This document shows, one piece after another, positions 1-9,400 of a stretch of DNA of 64,000 bases (the stretch's first letter is position 1; the number at the start of each line of letters is the position of its first letter). The DNA lies in the NCBI GenBank assembly GCA_002633025.1, contig NMRB01000187.1, forward strand, positions 12,937-76,936, read 5' to 3'. The translations under genes and the position numbers were made by a program. The notes under the pieces are model-generated. The model saw only the letters and a list, made by a program, of their open reading frames with translations. It had not been told where the DNA came from and did not search any database. This DNA is from Notospermus geniculatus. Lineage: Eukaryota > Nemertea > Pilidiophora > Heteronemertea > Lineidae.

Positions 1-304
1 CTGTGAAGTTAAGGAGTCAGTTAAGGGAACTGTGACCACACTTAGAGTTAAGGGTGATTTTGAGGCTTTCACTATTCCAAAGTAGCTTTCTGCATCTCCC
101 TTAAGTTAAGATTTCCACTTTAGTGGTGATTTGAGGGAATCCCTTGGGATTTTCATACTTAAGTAGTTTTATGCATATGGCCCCTGATTCATAGGCGCCC
201 TATAGTTGCTGGGGCCACCTTGTAGTTGCTGTCCTAACAGTAGCCTTGTAGCCTGCTGCGTCTAGGGTCCCTTCAAATGGCCAACCCGACAGTTGGGCAC
301 TCAC
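1..304. other. Gene A intron with a CTTAAG-type dispersed repeat
   Basis: Contains CTTAAGTAGTTTTATGCATA followed by TGGCCCC, a word that also occurs near 8930 and 27710; probably the end of a fold-back repeat. No exon seen. Confidence 0.4.
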
Positions 305-475
305 CTGTATTTACTCCGAAATTTGCGATAGTGGAGGTATACACAGGAGTCCGTGGTACTCCTGGGTTGTCTGTAGGGTCCACTGTAACTGTAGATAATT
401 GGAAAATCGTCCCCGCTTTGTTTTCTGGTACGTTTATAGCGAGACCGGCAGTTGTCGCTATGGGACCCTTAAAAT
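305..475 (-). CDS. Gene A, first cadherin-type exon
   Basis: 171 bp, phase 1-1, acceptor TCTTTCAG, donor GTGAGT. LAINVPENKAGTIFQLSTV, as in gene B; the following exon (twin of 20758-21165) would lie outside the window. Confidence 0.8.
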
Positions 476-3400
476 CTGAAAGAGGAAACACAATCTGACC
501 GTTATTGGTTCATTGACATAAAGAGTTAAAAAGAAATATTTGCACTGGGGATACGGAATATTATTCATTCTTTCAATACCCACTAATCGTTAATGCTTTA
601 AAATAATAGAGATTTACATAGATGTATTTACGTTCATATTACCTGCCATTTATATTTAAGTCCCCTAAGAACCACGTACATGTACGACTTGCTCTCAAAG
701 ACGTTACAGTTAAAGAGATGATTAATAGAGATTATTATCCATTATTGGATGCCTATCCGTGTATAATGAATGTAAAAAAGAATGTAAAGCCAGCAGCACA
801 CTAGGCGATCTCGTAAGCGATCTACTCACCACCGATCTTCTCGCCAGCCACCGCAAGCCACCGATATCGGCTTGTTTATCATTGGGCGGACATCGCTGGC
901 GAGAGGATTCCACGCAGCGCTCTCCAGCGCACACTTGGCGCAACAGCCAATTTTGCTCGCTTGCGATCGCGTAGTGCTGCAGGCTTTAAAAAGCGAAGGT
1001 CAATCCCACGGAAAAAGAATTTGCTTACATGGTTTGCAGTTGTATTGAATCGCAGTCGAGCAGGCTTTGTTGTTGGTCTTGTCTTTGTCGTCGTAGTTGG
1101 GGGACGTGCCGGGGGCTTTTACTTCGCAGCAAACTTGCTTCATCATCGGGCAATTAGCTTGAGTCAGCAACGGAAATGTCACTTGGCCGCTGAGGGTGAC
1201 CGTTGCACCAGCAGCGAGGCCACTGCCCTCATTGGGCAGGGGTGTTATTTTCTTCAGTCCGTTTATTTGCGTGACGCCACCGGTATCCGATATAAAACAG
1301 TTGACTTCGAAGTTCCCTCCTGCAGCCGGAATATTACTGCCGGCCGGTTCAATATTCTTTATTACTAAATCAAGGCCAAGTGCCGGTTGGGTTCCGTAAT
1401 TTGCTAATGTGACTGGGCCACCATTCTCGGTTAAACTCACAGCTTTAACATCTGGAAAAAACATTCACGCTGTCAGTTACTTCTCCGCTTCTCTGCAGAA
1501 ACGGGTGATCATACGACCTTGGATCAGCTGTATGTTCAGTTAATTCACAGCACTCAGGCTGTGCAAGGGGGCTTTCGGAGCAGGAGGTGAAATGGTACGT
1601 GCACATTCCTTTGAGGGACAGTACAATACTGCTGATGAATGTAATGGCCTGTCTATACGATCATACATTTGTTCAAAACATCATATACTTATTGTGATGT
1701 CCAAGCTTGTTGTGGATTTCCGTCTACACAATGCAGCTAAAAGTTTGAACATCATCATACGTGTTGGATGCTATTCAGGTTTGTTGGGAAAACGGTCCAC
1801 ACCGATCATACATTAATTTGTCCATGAACATCACCATACAAATGTATGATGATGTTTTGAACAAATGTATGATCTTGTAGACGGACCTTAAGGCCCGTTT
1901 ACACGATCATACATTTGTTCAAAACATCGTCATACATTTGTATGATGATGTTCATGGACAAATTAATGTATGATCGTGTTGACCGTTTCCCCAACAAACT
2001 TGAACACCATCAAACATGTATGATGATGTTCAAAATTTTAGCTGCATTGTGAAGACGGAAAATGCATGATGATATTTTGAACAAATGTATGATCGTGTAG
2101 ACGGGCCTTTAAAGTGAGCGATGAATTTTTGCTGTAACCATGGTGTGCACGTGACACTCATAACCTAGGGAAACCTGTCAAACGGCTAACCTGACGTAGC
2201 AATGTCATCGATATACTTCTAAAATTAGTGAATAAAACATAATTAATTATGATAATCACCTGGTTTGCATTGTTTCTGAATATCCGCCGCCGTGCATTTA
2301 CAGTTATTGGTGGAGAGTCTGTCGTCATACGTTGCGCCGGTTCCAGGAGCAAACTCAACACACAAACGGGTCATCTTGAAGCAATCAGTCGTAGGGAGCG
2401 TCATTGAACAGCTTATTGTGTACTTCACCGTACCCTCTGCTTCGGTGAGAGCTGCATTCGCGGCCTTGGCACTTGTTCCACTAACAGTCGAGGGACATCC
2501 CGTTGCTGCCGCCGGAAATGTTGCTTTAGTGTTATCGGCACAGTAGTCTCCCTCTGCGAAGAATTGTTTGAACTTGAAGTTCTCCTTCCCAACGCCAACT
2601 GCTGCTGCAATATTACCCGTACCCGTCTTGATCTCCACGTCGACGACCAGGGTGGTGGTGACGGGGGGCTGACCTTCCTTGAATGGTACTGCCGGGGTAT
2701 TGACACTAACACTCTTGGCTTCAGGGTCTGAAATCAAGAAACAGCTATTCGGAATACCGTGCATAAAAGATTTCGATGATTTGCATTAGATGACTGTAGA
2801 GAGACGATTAGCGGTGTACCATTCGAATTTAACATTAGTATAGCAGACTATTGTAAGAAGGACCTGCATTCCCAGGACTCCCCCTCCTTTCACACCGGGT
2901 TGTCTCTGAAGCCTGCCGCACACGAGAGAAATTAGCTAGCAAAATGTCATTTGAAGATTTTTACTCTAGTCAATTTCCTCTCGTGTGCGGCGGATTTCTT
3001 GCGAGGTTTTTGCCTCAACAGTCCTGGAGCAAAATATTCAACGTGTTTGATTTTTTTCCTCGCGAGGAAAAAACTCACCGCGTGCGGAGGGGACTGCTAT
3101 AGAGCATGCGTAGAAATCACGTGACGGCATTCCATGGTACGTCGCCGTTTTAATCCAAAATCCTTCGCCGCAGACGAGAGGAAACTGACTGAGCAAAAAT
3201 CCTCGAATGACATTCAGCAAATTTATCTCGTCTGCGGCAGGCTTAAAGGGATTTAAGCGGGTGATCCACTGTCGCGATTTTGGCTTGAGACGCGGTTGCG
3301 TTCCCTTGCGGTTACCATATAAGGACTTCCGATTGCCATATAAGGCGATCGCAAGGGACCGCAACCCCGTCTCAAGCCCAAATCGCGACAGTGGATTCGC

Positions 3401-6400
3401 CGCTTTAGTCGCAGCAGTCAAAAGTGACACCAAGAATAATTTCATGGCCCACGAAGTTCACCATTTAAAAACTACAAATTTTGTTTTTTAGCGGATAACA
3501 TTCCTAGGTAAGCCTAGATTTGCAATTGACCATGTTCTAAATGCTATTCGAAGGCAGCATAGCCACAGCAGTTGTGCAAATATGCAATAAATTCCCGATG
3601 TGAGTACAGTAATAGATCCAAGATGGCGGCGTTGGATTCTCTATTCAGACATGGACTAGTCCGCTTTAATTGATCAGCTGTTTCGGAAACATGACCAATG
3701 ACAAGACAGAGCTATTCAGGTCCCAAAGATGACTTACCTGGTCTACACTTTTTGATGGTATCAATCGAACAGCACTTGTAATTATTATCCGCAGCAGTCG
3801 GAGGAGGAGGAGTCGTCGTCGTGATTTCCCTGTATGTATTCGTGCTGCCTTTTTTTACCTTTCCGCAAATAAACTTTGCATTTGGGCAGTTTGCATCTGG
3901 TAACTTGTACATCGCGGATACCGTTGTCTTTTCTATTTCACCTTTAGCCTTGATTGCGTCATTCCATTCAGCGATAAATGAAACCGGGCCCCCAATCGCG
4001 CCGGTATGGTCGTTGGTTGTGGAAAATACATATTCGAACGCGAAATTTCCTGTGTGAGACTTGATGTCATTCAGAAATCGCCCTGGAAGTTTCGGGTTTT
4101 CGTTCTTAACTGTCACCTTGGTGAGTGTCACAGTAACAACTCCACCAGCCACCAGGGGGTTTTGAGAGCAGAGCCCGTCCATCGCTTGGAGGGATATGTC
4201 TGAAAGTTTGAGACGCCAATTTAAAAACAATGCATTTTAAGAAAATTTCAACAACTTTCTGCAGACTAGTGAATGGATTGCAACAGGGTTTGGTTTATAC
4301 TGAGGGGGACATAGATGTGGGGGACATAGATGTTACACCGGATTCGAACTCGGGAATAACATGTGCTTGTTAGTCAATAGGAGCAGTCAGCCGCGCATAT
4401 TGCCAACAGATGGCAGCAAAGTTCTAGCGGACCAATGTACAGGAAAATCTTCGTGATTGCTGCTCGATCAATAATGATTGGGTCCGCTATATGCATTGAA
4501 TTGGGCCGTAGTGGCACCTATTGGTCAACTCGCTGACAGCTTCTATTCTTTGAATTTGGCACTCAACCGGAAGAAGAGTGTTTGTAATCCTTAAAATGGA
4601 GTGAAACTACATTGAGTGAGAATTCACTTTTTTGGATATCCAACATGATATCCTTTCATGGTGCCGAAATGGGGCTCGATGAATAAAGTTGTTTTGTGAA
4701 GTCATGATCAAGCAAAATTTTCCTTCCACCTTATAAAGGGAATGTTGTCAGTCGGCCAAGATATATGTATATCCAAATTAAAATAGATAAGCGAGCTTAT
4801 CTATTTTTGGTATATCCCATTGAGGAATTATGAACCTGTCAGTTAATGAATGAAAGTAGTCACTCTGTCAAATAAATTTTCTTTAGTGCTGTTTGTCACA
4901 ATCTTTTCGTGACGAGAATAAAGCAGTGTGAACGTCAATACATCAACGTCAATATACATAGAATCAAAAATAGATAAGAGGGGACTCTCTTATCTATTTT
5001 TGATAGAATACATAGAATCCATTACTTTATGACGAGGCTTCTGAACTTTGGCGATCACCATTATGGTGTAGAAAATGTTTGCATTTACGTGGTATTGTGA
5101 TGTAGAACCACTCCTGATAGACCAGAAATTTGTATGCAGGCGTCTCTTTCTATAGCTTTAACCAACTGTCCCAAACCGACTCGTTCGACCGGGTCAGCAG
5201 TGTCGACTTAAAAGATAATGTATCACGGGTATTTTCGCGGGCCACGAAAATCATTGTTTATTGGTTCACGTGGGCCTATAGTCCCTTTAAGTGACCATTA
5301 TATTGGGTCCAAAATGAGCTTTCGACGCAATTTTCGGCACTAAATCATTATCGGCTTTCAAAACATTCAGATGGTATATGTTACTTTTTATGCCTAGTAG
5401 CGTCCGGGCTAATAATAAAACCGATTAGTTTGCGATTAATATGTTTTTTCGGGCATTTTGTGGTTTTCTACCGGCTTCATAATTAAGAAATGAATCCGAT
5501 TGGTTAAAATCCATGCGGGGTTTACATAGGCTCCCCTATTACCGACGGAGTCCGAAAGTGGGACAGAGGCTGATGAGCACGTGTTCAATCTCGGGCTCAC
5601 GGGCGGACGAGCAAATACCTATATGATGGTTTGTGTAATAAGTTTGATCTCGATGTGGCGCCGAGGTTGAGATAAGCACGTGGATTTGTATTTAGAATTG
5701 GATTTTTATTTAGAAGTGGTTTGAGGTCAGTCTCTATCTTTAGCTATGGTGCAAGATGGGGTGTTCATGAGCGTTTTCATTACGACGAGCCGTGGATTTA
5801 TCACTCACCCTCACCCTTTTTGTGCGAGTACTGGGTTGGGCTTGTTTTGTTTGATCATGATGGAGAGGGAGGGTTGAGTTGTCTACTTTATTCAGTCGGT
5901 GTGTTGGCCTGAATTGAATGCACTTTGCGCAGGCTATGATAACTTCTGTTCATTGGAATGTTTAGTGTATCAGGTTGAGCACTTCGTGCTCTTATCTTGC
6001 ATCGAAGGCAGTTTTGTGTGTTTGTGCGAACATTCTTTATTTCAAACTCTTTCCACGTGAACCATTTACGCCGCCAGGCTTGTTTACATTTTGTTTGTTT
6101 ATGTCCAGTTTTTCTTTGTCTTATGAACAATTTGCTGGTGGCATGCCCCTCTAGAATTTCTTTTGATACCGAAAGTATTCAATTTGGTGGGTTGGCATGT
6201 CCTAAATGTCCAAAATAACATAAAGTAAACATCCATGTTTACAAACATTGAATGTAAACAATGAAGTCATGAAACATTATCTTTAAACACCAATACCGCA
6301 TTATTGAAATTTGCCGCCCATGTGCGCATCAGCTAGGAATCCACCTTTGATTTTCAAGCTTTGCAACTGGGCATTCGATCGCCGTAGTGGACTCGCTAGA

Positions 6401-9400
6401 CCAACCTGGTTCCCACGGGTCGTTTGCTTTCTGACATAATGGCAGACGCTTCACCAACCCCTGGAATCAGCATTGGGTTTAACGCATTTGATTGGTTGAC
6501 GGGAAACCGTCAAATATACCCAAGAATATACCCAAACAAATTTTCAAACTATTTTGGATCAAATCAAAACGTTACCTATATCAAGGTTTGAAGATTTTTT
6601 GTAAAAGAAGTTTTAAAAGTGCAAATAAGAATTTTAGATTTATTATTTTGACTCGTGCTGCCACATATAATTAGACCAAAGATCCCGGTTTAAACCCAAA
6701 TCCGAGTACAGGGGTTGGTGAAGCGCCGCCATATTGTCAGAAAGCGATTGACCTGGGATCGATTGACCTGGGAACGAGGTTGTCGCCAGAAACGCGATTT
6801 CCACCAAAGGCGAAGTGGTCAATTTCAGTCGGCAATCGGTCGGCGACCGGTATCAGTTCCTTGCGATCGTATTCAATCGCAGGTAGCAGGTTGCAAAGCA
6901 AGTCGCAACGCAGAAAATCAGCAGTGGATTCCCAGCTTTAGCAGTGATTTTCTTCAACTTACCAATGTCACACGTCAGATCACTGTCAACCCTCTGGCAC
7001 CCGATGTTGTTGTTAGTCTTCTTGTCAATGTAATCTGCTGTAGCACCTGTAGGTACTGCGCAGTCCAGGCACATAAACTTGGCATTCGGGCAGGCTGCAT
7101 TACTGATGGTAAGCGAACACGACCCGGTAAGAACACGCGATTTCGTGGAGAAAATACCGAACTGAAAGAAATGTCGTATAATGACTGAACACAAACTCTA
7201 AAATCGTATCCAAACGGTAAACCAAAGTTTAAAGCGGACTATTCGCAGCGAATCAAAGATTCTACTGAACGGTTTCCGGGGCGGCCGCCGCTAATGCATT
7301 TACCAGTTGTTGTTACGAATAAAACGGGTTGTTTTATTTTTTGGTTCACTTTGGACAGACGCGAACAATCCGCTTTAAGGACAAGCTGACGTTGTGAATT
7401 TTTGGAGCATTAGAAATAAAACATGTCAAAATACCATAAAAGTACAAGTTATATGACGAAAATGAAGGCACCTGCGGGGTCTATCAGTCGAAAGGAATTG
7501 AAGGAGACGGGTCTTAGAATGCACTAATTAGCTAAGCTGAAACAAAAGACTAGTTGTCGAAACACTTTCCCAAGAAATGATGCATTTTGAAGGTCAAACA
7601 CCTTGCCAAGCATAAAGTTCGAGGTTTTTTCTACCCAGTCGACCCCTTTTGGTAGCAATATTTTCAACAGATATAGAGTACTCCACAAGTGAATTCCATG
7701 AATGGTGCCAATTTTCCAAAACAAGGTGGCCATATTGGATCTGGATTTTACTTCCGGCTTCTCTTCTAATGTACTGAGCATGTGTGGTGTCTATGAAGTG
7801 CTGATCAAGACACCCTTGCCACCCCAGGTTCTATGGGTTTGTGACATTGCTGCCATTCTCTGAATGTGTCATTTACATGCTTCTTCTCTGAGAAAATTGT
7901 ACCTGTTTTTCATGTTTGGTGAATTTCTTTGTTTTTGATTATGTAATACATGTAAGCTGTAATTCTTGGGACTTTGCTTATTTTCTGTTTCTTTAAAGCA
8001 CAGTGATAAGGCCACGCTTTTTTTATTCCTTGTTTCGCGGGCTTTTTTTGAGCACCTCCATCAGAGGAGGGCGGGGAAAAAATAAAAATAAAATTTTATT
8101 TTTTGATTTCTCGAACGTTTTCCAAGGCATCTGAATAGCGGAGGAAAAGAAAAAAATAAAATTTTGTTCCAAAATAAAGGTTCAACTGGTGGTATGAATG
8201 ACACAGGAGCTGATTGTGATCGTATCATCGCTTACCTGCATGCAGGCACGGTCACATTTTGGCCCAAGGTGACGAGTGACCATGAACCACGCCATATTGT
8301 TGGATGACAGCCTCGAGCAAGTCAGTGCCGGGTTTCTGTGCAGCTACTGTACATAGGTCTATACGATCAGTAGCGCAAAGTGAAAATCTGCGCGAGGCTG
8401 TTGGTACAGATTGGCAGATTGTCAGAAACCGCGCATCATGACATCGATCGGACGGTAAATCATACAAACATGACAAAATAGGCCTATTTTTGAAAAATGT
8501 ATTTTCGATCTCGGCCTCCTGAGCGGCGGGCGGGATAAAAATAAAAATGAATTTTAATTTTTTTTCCCATTTTGTGGAGTTTTTGGAGCGGCGGGCTCGC
8601 GAAAATCCCGAAAAATAAAATTTTATTTTTTTTTCATTTTCCTATTTTCACCTAGCGGCGGGCCCGCGAAACAAGGAATAAAAAAAGCGTGGCCTAACAT
8701 TGGACCATAAAAACAGTCCACTGGAGGTGTCTTTATTGGCTTTCTCTCAGGGGCCTGGATCCAAGCAATATGAAAATGTACACAGCAGCTTGCCCCTAAG
8801 GGAAATTTTACACTTAAGATGCTTCATGCATACGGCCCCAGGCCCCGTATTCATAAACATACTTAAGTCAAAGTGTGGTACTTTTCTTTTGTGTTGAACA
8901 ATGGATAAATGCCACGCTTAGACTTAAGTAGTTTTATGAATATGGGTCCAGGACTACGAACTTCATTAGTAATGCCATTATAGTAGACAGTCAATGGCCA
9001 CATTTCTGACCCCCGGTTCTGATCTAAACGGTCACTGGTTCATGGCCAGGCCTACGAATTTCAGTAATGCTAATATGGTCGGAAACGTGCATGCCTGTTG
9101 TACAGTAAAGTTGTGTATACATCTGTCCATCACATGTGCACTCAACAACATAAGAATGATGTACAAACCGTCAAAATTGTAGTTCCCGCGTCCAGAGTAC
9201 AACCCGCGCTGAACTTGTCGATCGGCGCTGTGGCAAAAGGATCCGGGCCAGCTGGTGCCCCGCCGCTGATATCAGTTGATGCAAACCTCATTGTACAGTC
9301 AACGTTTCGTTTCCCGGCGGCAACTAGAAAACCATGAATCAATTTCAAGGCAGTTAACAAAAGCTCATAAATGGAGGGACAGTTTTATTCAGTGTTTTAT

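Noticed and set aside
273-498. Plus-strand ORFs opposite gene A and gene B exons
   Set aside because: They are antisense shadows; the minus strand has splice sites, phase agreement and cadherin or domain motifs.
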